Assembly (NCBI GenBank): GCA_964638165.1
Contig: CAZWYJ010000012.1
Coordinates: 1-20,603, forward strand
DNA length: 20,603 bases
Source of the DNA: 2-12-FULL-60-25 sp964638165
Lineage (GTDB): Bacteria > Patescibacteriota > Patescibacteriia > 2-12-FULL-60-25
Reading direction: 5' to 3'
Numbering within the stretch: position 1 is the first letter of the stretch; each line of letters opens with the position of its first letter. Position numbers and translations under genes: made by a program. The notes below the pieces were generated by a model. That model searched no databases. It was not told the DNA's origin and was given only the letters and a program-made list of their open reading frames with translations. This document shows, one piece after another, positions 1 through 8,475 of this stretch.

Positions 1-3000
1 AGCCGTATCCGGTATCTTCGCCGTACTCGACGGTCGAAGTCGCATTCTCATTCGTGGTCCAGGTGATGGTCGCGGAGGTTGCGGACGTGGAGGATGCGAC
101 GGAGGAAATGGTGGGAGCGGCGGTGTCGGCGCCACCGGACAAACCATTAGTCACGCTAATGTCCAGAACATCATATGCCGTTCCATTGCCATCACCGACA
201 AGTCCTACTCCTGTTCCGATCTGATTATTCGTACTGTCTGTGAAGTACCCGTATTCCTGACCGTCTAGATAAATCGTGACGGTCGTCCCGGAATAGCGCA
301 GGGTGACGGTATGATCCTGATCAAGACTCCAGCTCGCCGGGTACCCCCCGGTCACGGTTGGCGAGATGTCATTATTAAATGCCGCATGGCCTACCCCCAT
401 GTGCTCGCGTCCATCAGACATCCAGAATACTTTATTTCCAGTCCCCAAATCGCTTCCCGGCGGAAGGTAGCGACCAACAAGTCCCCACCATGCGCGATTG
501 ACCGTCGTATTCGGAACCGTAATCGTGACATAGTAATCCGCGGGGAGCGTGCCATCTGCCGGGTTATAGAAGATACGGTAATCCCCTCCATCCGTGCGGT
601 GGAGGGCATTGCTCGAGATTTGCCCTGATGCGCCATTCACCCCAAGCCAGCCATTCCCAACGGCTCCGTCCGCCCGATCGAACGTGTCCTGCCAGTACGT
701 GGTTATGCCAGAACCGGATGCCGTTGTCCTAAACGTATAATCCTGCGTCGTCGTGGTATTCCCTGCGGCGTCTTGGGACGTGACGCGGAAGTGGTAGAGA
801 GTACTCGTCGCCAATCCGGTCAGGGAGATGGAGTGGGATGTTGTGAACGCAACAGAGGAGGATGAGAATCCGTAGCCGATATCTTCGCCGTATTGGACGG
901 TCGAGGTCGCGCTCTCGCTTGTGGTCCAGGTGATCGTCGCTGATGTCGCGGTCGTGGAGGATGCGACGGAGGAGATGGTGGGAGCGGTGGTGTCGGCAGA
1001 AATTGATGAATAAGGCCTGACCGTAATGTCATACCAATCGCGATTATTTCCTTCGCCGACGATCGCAACGCCCGTGCCTGTTTGATTGTTCACGGAATGC
1101 GTAAATGTCCCGTACTCTGATCCATCAAGGTAAATCGTCGCTGTGGTACCAGAAAAATCGATACCGAGCGTATGGTTCTGATTCACGGACCAGCTCGCCG
1201 GGAAACCGCCGGTTACGGTAATGCTGACATTATTATGATTCCATCCGCTCGCCTCGCCGGCCGTAACCGTGTAGGAATCTTGGAATAGAACGCGGGTGCC
1301 ATTGTCGTTCAGCCAGCGACCGGCGATCCCCCAATAATTCGTGTCTAATGTCGAATCAGGGATTGTGACTTCCACGTAGTAATCCGCAGGAAGCGTCACG
1401 TCCGTGGGGTTATAGTACGCGCCGTAATAATACGTTCCGCCGTCATCCGTTCTTCGGAGCGCATTGCTCACGATCGATGCCGTTGCGTCGCTGTAACCCG
1501 CCCAATTATTCCCCGGAGCCCCGTCCGCGCGGTCAAAGTCATCGCTCCAGTAGATCGAAATTGTCTCAAACGTATAATCCGTACTCGTAGAGACATTGCC
1601 CGAAGCATCCTGCGATGATACGCGGAAGTGGTAGACCGTGTCGGATGTGAGTCCGGTTAATGTAATCGAGTGCGAGGTCACGAGAATGGAAGAGGATGAC
1701 GTACTGCCATAGCTGTCCGTTTCGCCGTACTCGACCGTCGAAGTCGCAGCCTCGTTCGTGGTCCATGTAATCGTAGCCGTGTTCGCCGAAGTAGAAGATG
1801 CGACAGAGGAGAATGTGGGTCCAGCGACATCCGGCGTCACTAGTGTCGTGAATGTGTAATCCGTGGAGGTCGCCACATTGTATGACTCGTCTTGAGAGCT
1901 CACGCGGAAATGGTAGGTCGTGCCAAGCGTGAGTCCGGTCAGCGTGATCGAGTGCGAGGTCGTGAGGCTGTTCGATGAAGACGTGCTGCCATATCCGTCC
2001 GTTTCGCCGTACTCGACCGTCGAAGTCGCAACCTCGTTCGTGGTCCACGTGATGATGGCCGTGGTCATGGTCGTCGAGGACGCGACCGATGTGATGACCG
2101 GTGCCGTATAGTCCGTGCCTCCGTCAACTGTCACATCCCATCCGCGCGCGATCAATGCGTTCGCGGCAAGGAGGCCGACCGAGGACGGCGGACTATTTGA
2201 GCTCAAATCAATCTCCCCGTTACTCGTTTCGTACGCGTTCAACGTGGTCAAAATGCCGTCAATCGCGACCTGGCTCAGCTCATTATGGCTCAGGTTGATC
2301 GTCATGAGCCCCGGATTATTGTCAAAAGTAAAACTCGTCAAATCATTATAGCTCAAGTCAACCCTCCCGTTGCGTCCGGCGGGATACCCGTTCGACACGT
2401 CGGCCGACGTGTACGAGTTGCCCGACGCTAACACAGCCGTCAACGCCGAGGAGCTCGTATGGAGCGTGCCATACTGGTTATCATTCCAGATGAAGAGCTC
2501 TCTTAACACCGGGAACTGCGCCATATCCGGGAGCGTCGCCGTCATCTGCGGATTATCGCGGATGCAGATATGCCAAATATGGGCACCGATATCCCCCCAT
2601 GTAATCGAGGTGTACGCGTTCTGCGCTCCCCGCAAGTCCTCAAGCGCCGGGCTCTCCGAAAGATCGAGCGCCGCGAGGTTATTATTCTCGAAGCACGCGC
2701 GCGTGAGCGACGGCGTGTTGCTCAAATCAACCGACGCAAGCCCCGTACAGTAGTAGCATTCAATGTGCGTGAGGTTCACGAAATTGCTGAAATCCAGGCT
2801 TGTCAGATGCCTATTGTTCGACGATGCCCACTTCTCCAGGTACGGCGCAACATTCTCCATGCCTGTCACGCTATACACGTCTTGCGCGGCAAGGAGATTG
2901 ATCAATGAACTGCCACCATCGCCCTGATCATATCCTGTATTAATCCCTCGGAGCGCGCTCCACGGCGTGACCCTTAAGCGGATCGTGTGCATACCGCCGG

Positions 3001-5137
3001 ACGCGAAAGACTTCGTCGTGGTCACGGCGCTCGAGGTCGTCCCGTCGTCATACGTCCACAGCACGGTCGCCCCGCTGTTCACATTGAGGTATGCGGTGAA
3101 GGCCGTCGTGGACGCCGTGAAGATCAGTTCATCAATGATGAAAGTGTAATCCGTGCTCGTCGCGACATTGCCCGAAGCGTCCTGTGATGAGACGCGGAAG
3201 TGATACGTCGTATTCGGCGTGAGGCCGGACAATGTGATCGAATGGGAGGTCTCAAGCGCAACGGAGGAGGACGAGGAGCCGTAATCCGTGGTCAATCCGT
3301 ACTCGACCGTGGAGGTCGCGGATTCGTCCGTGGTCCAGGTGATGGTCGCGCCCGTCCCGCCATCCGTTGATGTGGCAATCGCAGTAATGACCGGGGCATC
3401 CGTATCTGGTGCGACTTCGGTTCTGAACGTGTAGTCCGTGGAACTGGCATGATTGCCCGAAGCGTCTTGCGATGACACGCGGAAATGGTAGACCGTGTCG
3501 GACGTGAGGCTCTCGAGGGCAATAGAGTGAGATGTCTCAAATGCGACGGAGGAGGACGAGGAGCCGTAACTGTCCGTTGTGCCGTATTCGACCGTGGAGG
3601 TCGCGGATTCGTTCGTGGTCCAGGTGATTGTGGCAGAGGTCACGGATGTGGAGGAAGCGACGAGGGTGATGAGAGGGGCATCCGTATCCGGTGCGACTTC
3701 GGTTCTGAACGTGTAGTCTTGAGTCGTCGTGGTATTCCCTGTGGCATCCTGCGAACTCATGCGGAAATGATATTCCGTGTCTGCCGTGAGACTTTCGATG
3801 ACGATGGAATGCGAGGTTGTGAGCGCGAGGGATGAAGACGTGGATCCGTAGCTACCCGTTGTGCCATATTCGACGGTGGAGGTCGCATTCTCACTCGTCG
3901 TCCAGGTGATCGTGGCTGTCGTGACGGAGGTAGAGGACGCGACCGAAGAGATCGTGGGGGCGGTCGTATCCGGCACCTCCGTCCTAAATGTGTAATCCAC
4001 AGATGTCACGGCATTCCCGGATGCATCCTGCGATCGAACGCGAAAATGATACACCGTATCCGATTCAAGACCGGTGAGGCCGATGGAATGTGACGTAACA
4101 GAAAGAGCCGATGAAGACGTTGATCCGTACGACGCCGTCTCCCCGTGTTCAACAACTGACGTGGAGGATTCATTTGTCGTCCACGTAATCACCGCAGAAG
4201 ATGCCGTCGTCGAAGACGCGACCGCGGAAATCACCGGGGCTGTGGTATCCGAAACCGGGGCCGGAGTCGAAGACCCTCCTCCGCCACCTCCACCTCCACC
4301 TCCACCTCCACCTCCACCTCCACCGGAAGACGGAGGAACTACCGGAGCAGGCGTCTCTTGAGGCGGGGTCGTGGGCGAAACAGGCTCAGGGACCGGAGCA
4401 GGACCCTCGGAACCGGAAAAAACCTTCTCTATCGGAAGAACCGCTATACGATCCGGCCGAATATACCTCTCCAGCTCCTCCATGGAAGATACATACTGCT
4501 TTTCGAGCGTTCCATCCTCCTTTCTGACAAGACGATAGACGCGTGGATCATTAGGATACTTGAATACGAGCAGTTCCGGAATGTCATCAAGCCCGCGAAT
4601 AATCCGATCCGGACGCTTTGCGAATGTATTCAATACCGCCTCCGCAACATCTTCGATCTGATCAAATCCATACCCCAATGCCTTCAACGCCTCCTCGCTG
4701 TCAATCGGATACGCCTCGCGATTCATGATGAGGTACACGCGCGGATCGGAGGTGATTTTAACGAGAGATCCATCTTCAAAAATCCGGCGAGGACCCCATG
4801 GGAGAAAATTCAATGGATCTTTCTTGATCCCGCCCATCTCTTCATCTTCAAGAAAAATGACTTCATTCCAATCCTCAAAGAACGAAAAATAGACCGCAGG
4901 ATTAAAGAATGGGCGCTTCGTGCATTCCGGCGTCACGAGGTACACCGTGGCATCACTTGGAGACCGATACGGTTTTCCCGTAACAACCGGGCACGGAGAA
5001 CCTTGCGGGAGTCGCTGGGCGAATGCTTCGGGGATAGACGTGGAAACCTGCGCGCAAAAAACGCATATTATAATACAAAAAAATACTCGGGAGCGATGGG
5101 CGAAAAAGGCTAATCCCCTATGCACAAGATCCAACAT
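1..5137 (-). CDS. Giant secreted modular surface protein: Fn3-like repeats, LRR region, two lectin-like domains (partial, C-terminus off window)
   Basis: The reading frame stays open from the start to the window edge, giving 1712 residues without a stop. Residues 1-41 form a signal peptide or anchor: basic HRSR, a hydrophobic stretch around 18-29, then AFAQ. Residues about 50-235 hold repeats of a 'VYLV..KRPFFN' / 'DPRVYLI' module common at the N-terminus of CPR surface proteins. A Pro-rich linker and 17 glycines (272-288) follow. Eight Fn3-like repeats of about 93 residues (signature TITWTT.E.ATSTVEYG ... YHFRVSSQDASGN) begin at 297, 390, 484, 578, 1009, 1103, 1382 and 1671. A PKD-like plus leucine-rich region occupies about 673-1008. 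Two concanavalin/LamG-like domains lie at about 1194-1380 and 1475-1665. The role is probably adhesion or cell-surface structure (inference). A possible promoter precedes this start. An in-frame ATG at 5236, one nt after the tgt stop, is an alternative start adding 33 residues. Confidence 0.88.
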   Translation of the reverse strand, partial: MLDLVHRGLAFFAHRSRVFFCIIICVFCAQVSTSIPEAFAQRLPQGSPCPVVTGKPYRSPSDATVYLVTPECTKRPFFNPAVYFSFFEDWNEVIFLEDEEMGGIKKDPLNFLPWGPRRIFEDGSLVKITSDPRVYLIMNREAYPIDSEEALKALGYGFDQIEDVAEAVLNTFAKRPDRIIRGLDDIPELLVFKYPNDPRVYRLVRKEDGTLEKQYVSSMEELERYIRPDRIAVLPIEKVFSGSEGPAPVPEPVSPTTPPQETPAPVVPPSSGGGGGGGGGGGGGGGGGSSTPAPVSDTTAPVISAVASSTTASSAVITWTTNESSTSVVEHGETASYGSTSSSALSVTSHSIGLTGLESDTVYHFRVRSQDASGNAVTSVDYTFRTEVPDTTAPTISSVASSTSVTTATITWTTSENATSTVEYGTTGSYGSTSSSLALTTSHSIVIESLTADTEYHFRMSSQDATGNTTTTQDYTFRTEVAPDTDAPLITLVASSTSVTSATITWTTNESATSTVEYGTTDSYGSSSSSVAFETSHSIALESLTSDTVYHFRVSSQDASGNHASSTDYTFRTEVAPDTDAPVITAIATSTDGGTGATITWTTDESATSTVEYGLTTDYGSSSSSVALETSHSITLSGLTPNTTYHFRVSSQDASGNVATSTDYTFIIDELIFTASTTAFTAYLNVNSGATVLWTYDDGTTSSAVTTTKSFASGGMHTIRLRVTPWSALRGINTGYDQGDGGSSLINLLAAQDVYSVTGMENVAPYLEKWASSNNRHLTSLDFSNFVNLTHIECYYCTGLASVDLSNTPSLTRACFENNNLAALDLSESPALEDLRGAQNAYTSITWGDIGAHIWHICIRDNPQMTATLPDMAQFPVLRELFIWNDNQYGTLHTSSSALTAVLASGNSYTSADVSNGYPAGRNGRVDLSYNDLTSFTFDNNPGLMTINLSHNELSQVAIDGILTTLNAYETSNGEIDLSSNSPPSSVGLLAANALIARGWDVTVDGGTDYTAPVITSVASSTTMTTAIITWTTNEVATSTVEYGETDGYGSTSSSNSLTTSHSITLTGLTLGTTYHFRVSSQDESYNVATSTDYTFTTLVTPDVAGPTFSSVASSTSANTATITWTTNEAATSTVEYGETDSYGSTSSSSILVTSHSITLTGLTSDTVYHFRVSSQDASGNVSTSTDYTFETISIYWSDDFDRADGAPGNNWAGYSDATASIVSNALRRTDDGGTYYYGAYYNPTDVTLPADYYVEVTIPDSTLDTNYWGIAGRWLNDNGTRVLFQDSYTVTAGEASGWNHNNVSITVTGGFPASWSVNQNHTLGIDFSGTTATIYLDGSEYGTFTHSVNNQTGTGVAIVGEGNNRDWYDITVRPYSSISADTTAPTISSVASSTTATSATITWTTSESATSTVQYGEDIGYGFSSSSVAFTTSHSISLTGLATSTLYHFRVTSQDAAGNTTTTQDYTFRTTASGSGITTYWQDTFDRADGAVGNGWLGVNGASGQISSNALHRTDGGDYRIFYNPADGTLPADYYVTITVPNTTVNRAWWGLVGRYLPPGSDLGTGNKVFWMSDGREHMGVGHAAFNNDISPTVTGGYPASWSLDQDHTVTLRYSGTTVTIYLDGQEYGYFTDSTNNQIGTGVGLVGDGNGTAYDVLDISVTNGLSGGADTAAPTISSVASSTSATSATITWTTNENATSTVEYGEDTGYG
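4274..4324. repeat. Poly-glycine hexanucleotide tract (GGTGGA-type) in the giant surface protein
   Basis: On the coding (minus) strand, 17 consecutive glycine codons alternate mostly GGT and GGA, giving an almost pure hexanucleotide repeat. It joins the Pro/Ser linker to the first Fn3-like repeat. Six-nt units keep the frame when they expand or contract, so this is a likely length polymorphism. Confidence 0.85.
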
Positions 5138-5149
5138 AAATGTGAGACT

Positions 5150-5178
5150 ATCATAGAGGCTACGCACACGTCGCGCAA
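5150..5178 (-). promoter_or_regulatory. Candidate promoter of the giant surface protein
   Basis: Minus strand: TTGCGC at 5178-5173, a 17-nt spacer, then TATGAT at 5155-5150 (5 of 6 matches to the -10 consensus). The ATG at 5137 follows 12 nt later, so the leader would be very short. The -35 is weak. If used, this separates the gene from the tgt operon and supports the 5137 start. Confidence 0.4.
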
Positions 5179-5237
5179 GAAAAAATGTGCATAACCGCGC
5201 GAGAAAGCAAGAGAACGAATCCCTATTGTCCTCCATT

Positions 5238-6374
5238 CTATTTTACCGTCCGCATCATCTCTAAAAGCTTCAAATAGAACATCACATTATTGATCGTGGC
5301 GAGACGATGCCCGAGCACTTCTTTGACGTCGAAAAGATGGTGGAGGTATCCGAGCGAGAAACGCGATAGCTCTTCCTCAAAACCTACGCCCAACGACCTA
5401 CGCCCTACGCCCTGATCTGGAACTTTCTCGTCAAGTAAGGGCGCGTCGCTTCCGATCCACTTGGCATTCACGATATTCATGGTCTCGTAGAAATCCGCAC
5501 GGGAGAGGTCGCCATGCGTCCAGCGGTAGAGGTGACCATGGCGCGCATTCCGCGTGGGGAGCACACAGTCAAACATATCAATCCCCCGCTTCACGTACTC
5601 CACGATCTGATGCGGTTGCGCGCCACCCATGAAATACCGAGGCTTGTCCTCGGGAAGGAGTGGCATGAGACGATCAAGTACGTCCAGAGCTTCTTCAAAC
5701 GGTTCGCCGACGGAAAGACCGCCGATGGCATACCCGTCAAAACCAATCGCGATCAGCCCTTCCGCGCTCTGTTTTCGGAGTTCATGATCCGTACCACCCT
5801 GAATGATGCCGAAGATCTTGGCTTTTGGATTAATCGAACTTCCAACATGCGCATCAAAATACTCCCTGCAACGCTTGGCCCAGCGCTCCGTACGCTCCAC
5901 AGCTGCGCGCGTGGTTTCCGCATTCGCCGGAAGCGCAATAACTTCGTCAAAACACATGATAATATCGCTTCCGAGTGCGAGCTGAATCTCGATGGACTTT
6001 TCCGGGGTCAGGAGGTGTTTTGAACCGTCGATCGGCGAAGAGAAGGCTACACCCTCCTCCGTCACTTTTCGACGATCCGAAAGCGAAAAAACCTGATACC
6101 CTCCGGAATCCGTGAGGATCGCTCCGTTCCAGCCCATAAAACGATGCAGTCCCCCAACCTTCTCCATGACCTCCGTGCCGGGCTTCAACATGAGGTGGTA
6201 CGTATTCGAAAGCACGATCGGCGAACCGAGCTTCTCAATATCAATCGACGACAGGGTCTTCACCGCGCCCCGCGTGGCAATAGGCATAAAAAACGGCGTC
6301 GCAAGATCACCGTGCGCCGTTTTGAGCACTCCGTGCCGGGAACCGTTTTGAGAGGTAGAGGTGAGGGTGAACAT
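5238..6374 (-). CDS. tgt: tRNA-guanine transglycosylase (Tgt) with repeat-derived insertion
   Basis: This enzyme exchanges guanine-34 of GUN-anticodon tRNAs for a 7-deazaguanine (preQ1 in most bacteria, queuine in eukaryotes). The 378 residues match family length. Visible active-site motifs are TDSGGYQ (D89), CFDEV (D143), IIQGG (190-194), GGLSVGEP (219-225) and FDCVLPTRNARHGHL (nucleophile D269). Two oddities stand out. The CxCxxC zinc-binding cluster expected just before 'SRAYLHHL' is absent here (SRFSLGYLHHL is present). Residues 320-331 (DQGVGRRSLGVG) are encoded by one arm of the dispersed GGGCGTA heptamer repeat, inserted in frame. The residue after D143-E144 is Val, where most bacterial enzymes have Cys. 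The gene follows the 6494-8122 gene on the same strand across a repeat element. I saw no clear promoter of its own. Confidence 0.95.
   Translation of the reverse strand: MFTLTSTSQNGSRHGVLKTAHGDLATPFFMPIATRGAVKTLSSIDIEKLGSPIVLSNTYHLMLKPGTEVMEKVGGLHRFMGWNGAILTDSGGYQVFSLSDRRKVTEEGVAFSSPIDGSKHLLTPEKSIEIQLALGSDIIMCFDEVIALPANAETTRAAVERTERWAKRCREYFDAHVGSSINPKAKIFGIIQGGTDHELRKQSAEGLIAIGFDGYAIGGLSVGEPFEEALDVLDRLMPLLPEDKPRYFMGGAQPHQIVEYVKRGIDMFDCVLPTRNARHGHLYRWTHGDLSRADFYETMNIVNAKWIGSDAPLLDEKVPDQGVGRRSLGVGFEEELSRFSLGYLHHLFDVKEVLGHRLATINNVMFYLKLLEMMRTVK
5382..5417 (-). repeat. Half-copy of the GGGCGTA heptamer repeat inside tgt
   Basis: The minus strand reads as tandem heptamers AGGGCGT, AGGGCGT, AGGTCGT, TGGGCGT, AGG. 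It shares the 18-mer CAGGGCGTAGGGCGTAGG exactly with the element at 13270 and the AGGTCGT unit with the one at 10027. The segment is 36 nt, so the reading frame is kept. No inverted partner arm is present. Confidence 0.8.
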
Positions 6375-6382
6375 GGCAGGAA

Positions 6383-6498
6383 CTAGTAGCTAGTAGCTAG
6401 TAGCTAAGGGCTAGGGGCTAGGGGCTAGGGGCTCTGATAAACAAGAGGGTCCTTAGAAATAGTTTTTGCTAGCTACTAGATGCTAGCTACTAGCTACT
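6383..6498. repeat. Heptamer-unit inverted repeat (GTAGCTA type) between the membrane-protein gene and tgt
   Basis: The left part is three CTAGTAG units (6383-6403), then CTAAGGG and three CTAGGGG units (to 6431). The right arm (6468-6498) is built of GCTAGCTACTAG-type units, complementary to the left CTAGTAG arm. The 36-nt stretch between holds no recognisable gene. The TAG stop of the upstream gene (6496-6494) lies inside the right arm. The element fills the whole intergenic space up to about 9 nt before the tgt start. Confidence 0.8.
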
Positions 6499-8122
6499 CA
6501 CTCAATTCATCCTTCTTCTCACGAATAAACTTGAGCGTTTCCTCCAATGCGCCGAGGAAGAGCTTCAATGGAGCTTCAAAGACCACGTCCAGAATAAAGG
6601 CGAAGATATTAATGCGAGAGATGGACGAAGAGAGCCAGCGACCGGCACGAAGGATCGGGAGCAAGAGAAAATCCCACATCGCCGTACTTAGCTTCTCCCG
6701 TTGCTTCACGACGATCGTTTCGCGAACCACGCTCCCGAGCCGATACCCAAAAAAGCTCACAACGCACAAGAAGAAGAAAAAGACTGCGATTGCCACGGGC
6801 GTAAAGTGAAGCAGAAGCAGTCCGTACCCGATCAGTCCGAAGGAAATGGCATACATGAGAAGGTAGACGAGACCGAAGACGAATGCCGTCCCTCCCGTGC
6901 GAGGACGCGGGATCCGAATCTCCTGCACCGGAACTCCGCCGGGCGTCATGAGGATATCCAAGTGCTCAAGAATGCGCCTGCCATTTTCGGACGACGGCCG
7001 ACGGATGAAAATTCCCACGAGTAACATGATCGCCGGAGGTAATGAGATATTAATGAGTAATGCCTTCATCGAAATCTCATGGTAAATCCACTTCTCGATC
7101 GGGACTTCCAGGGCGAGTGCAAAGACAATCTTCGTCACCAGCAGGTAGATGATCGCACGCACGGTTCCACGCCAAATCTTTCCACGCGCCTGCGCTTCGC
7201 GACGAGCCGTCACGGCCGCCACGGCTCTCTGCGTGTCTTCTCGAGAGGAAAGGAGGATCGCGGGATCTGCATCTTTCCCCAAAGCGTCCCGCAGCATCCA
7301 CATCGTAACCGCCCATGGACGAACCGCACGAACGAATCGCTGGGCCAAAGGCGATGCCAAACGCTGACGGATGCGATCATGCGTGCCATAGAGCGCTTCC
7401 GCCACGCCCTCGGGATGCTCCACCCACTCGTCCGAATGGGTCCACTCCGGCAAAAACGCCCGAACGTACTTATAGGCCACCTGTTCTTCATCGGCTTTCA
7501 CGAATGTCCGATAACAGGCGATGAATATTTCGAGATGTCGCTCCGTCTCTTCCAACTGAATATTTTTTATCTTGATGCTCTCGGCAAGCTTTTGGTACAG
7601 AAATGAGATGTACGCTTTTTCCGAATGCGGGTTCGCCAAAATCTCCTCCAGCTCCGCAGAAGCGATTCCGATGAGCCAGAGCGCGTACTTCTCTCCACCC
7701 AAACGCACGGATGAAACCGCCTGCAACTTTCGGACAACAACGGCCGCGTCCTCGATCAACGACTCCGGCAGAACGTCATTCGGAAGATATCGGGCCGCGA
7801 TGAGTTCATACACCAAGTTGTGCGCAACAATGACCGGATCCGATTCCAAAACGAGTTGGCGACGCAAAATGCGAACGATCGCCCCCTTTCGGATCAAGTG
7901 CTCATCCTTGTAATCAACGGCATTTCGCAATTTCTCGTATAAAACCGAAATACGGCTCACGGCCGCATGAACGGTAATACGAGCCTCTTCCGGGGGAAGG
8001 GGCACTTTTGGCGGTCTTGCCGCATGGAGGATCTGCGTCACGCTCTTCGTGTCAAACATCACATCCTGTTGCGACGACGGTGATTCTTTTTTGGGTGAAT
8101 CGTGAAATGCCTTTAGGGGCAT
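6494..8122 (-). CDS. Conserved-looking multi-pass membrane protein of unknown function
   Basis: I do not recognise the family. From the chosen ATG it has 542 residues: a soluble, mostly helical and charged N-terminal part (about 1-315), then hydrophobic segments at about 322-341, 354-373, 412-440 and 441-459, with a weaker one near 503-516, and a charged C-terminus (REKKDELSE). The layout suggests a large cytoplasmic domain with a membrane-embedded C-terminal half. A TTG at 8134 would add four residues. However, the promoter at 8136-8164 places the transcript start at about 8129, downstream of that TTG, so I chose the ATG at 8122 with a leader of only a few nt. It is transcribed divergently from the 8219 gene, and tgt follows on the same strand. 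Its stop codon lies inside a repeat arm. Confidence 0.82.
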   Translation of the reverse strand: MPLKAFHDSPKKESPSSQQDVMFDTKSVTQILHAARPPKVPLPPEEARITVHAAVSRISVLYEKLRNAVDYKDEHLIRKGAIVRILRRQLVLESDPVIVAHNLVYELIAARYLPNDVLPESLIEDAAVVVRKLQAVSSVRLGGEKYALWLIGIASAELEEILANPHSEKAYISFLYQKLAESIKIKNIQLEETERHLEIFIACYRTFVKADEEQVAYKYVRAFLPEWTHSDEWVEHPEGVAEALYGTHDRIRQRLASPLAQRFVRAVRPWAVTMWMLRDALGKDADPAILLSSREDTQRAVAAVTARREAQARGKIWRGTVRAIIYLLVTKIVFALALEVPIEKWIYHEISMKALLINISLPPAIMLLVGIFIRRPSSENGRRILEHLDILMTPGGVPVQEIRIPRPRTGGTAFVFGLVYLLMYAISFGLIGYGLLLLHFTPVAIAVFFFFLCVVSFFGYRLGSVVRETIVVKQREKLSTAMWDFLLLPILRAGRWLSSSISRINIFAFILDVVFEAPLKLFLGALEETLKFIREKKDELSE

Positions 8123-8135
8123 AATTTCATTCAAA

Positions 8136-8164
8136 ATGATAGCATTTTTTCAAAAAAGAATCAA
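8136..8164 (-). promoter_or_regulatory. Promoter of the 6494-8122 membrane-protein gene
   Basis: Minus strand: TTGATT (8164-8159), 17-nt A/T-rich spacer, TATCAT (8141-8136; 5 of 6 matches). The predicted start near 8129 leaves a leader of about 6 nt before the ATG at 8122 and excludes the TTG at 8134. Confidence 0.6.
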
Positions 8165-8182
8165 TGGCGCGTTCTGCCGATC

Positions 8183-8211
8183 TTGACCGACCCTCTTTTC
8201 CATTTTATGAT
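8183..8211 (+). promoter_or_regulatory. Promoter of the 8219 small membrane-protein gene (leaderless)
   Basis: TTGACC (8183-8188), exactly 17 nt, TATGAT (8206-8211). Each hexamer matches consensus at 5 of 6 positions. The ATG at 8219 begins 8 nt after the -10 box, so the mRNA should start at or within a base or two of the start codon. The in-frame TTG at 8183 is this -35 box and not a start. Confidence 0.7.
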
Positions 8212-8218
8212 CTTGACC

Positions 8219-8470
8219 ATGTTGACTTTTGTCACAATTGGCGTGATCGCGCTTCTCATCATCATCGCCTTGGCCATGCACCATCTCAGCCCCATGCTCG
8301 CTGAGATCAATGACCGTTTTTTGCATATCGTCGCCTTTGTTTTTATCATCGTGATTGGCGCCGGAGTCTACTTGAGCTTTGCCGTTCCGAGCATTGCCGG
8401 TGAACCGGATAGCCAAGAGGATGGAAAAATTTTACGAGATACGGTCCAGGGTCTCACATTTGAAGAATAG
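8219..8470 (+). CDS. Small two-helix membrane protein, unknown function
   Basis: This 83-residue product has two hydrophobic helices, about residues 2-20 (TFVTIGVIALLIIIALAM) and 33-52 (VAFVFIIVIGAGVYLSFAV), joined by a short polar loop, and a polar C-terminal tail of about 25 residues. No family is recognised. The start is set by the strong promoter immediately upstream, which makes this a leaderless transcript. The ATG at 8207 overlaps the -10 box and is therefore unlikely. It is divergent from the 542-residue membrane protein, with both promoters packed into about 75 bp. Confidence 0.7.
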   Translation: MLTFVTIGVIALLIIIALAMHHLSPMLAEINDRFLHIVAFVFIIVIGAGVYLSFAVPSIAGEPDSQEDGKILRDTVQGLTFEE

Positions 8471-8475
8471 CCCCC

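Noticed and set aside
1566..2048. 160-codon minus-strand frame with internal repeats (MDHERGCDFDGRVRRNG twice)
   Set aside because: The repetition is the Fn3-like DNA repeat read in the wrong frame; the correct frame gives WTTNE.ATSTVEYGE.
4358..5113. 251-codon plus-strand open frame opposite the giant surface protein
   Set aside because: The minus frame has coherent domains and a signal peptide. The plus frame has no recognisable domain and is rich in Arg/Ile from reverse-complemented codons.
6383..6498. CRISPR array, considered for the short tandem repeats
   Set aside because: Units are 7 nt with no spacers and there are no cas genes; the arms are mutually complementary, as in a hairpin.
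8183..8185. TTG start for the small membrane protein
   Set aside because: This TTG is the -35 box (TTGACC) of a 17-bp-spaced promoter; the transcript cannot include it.
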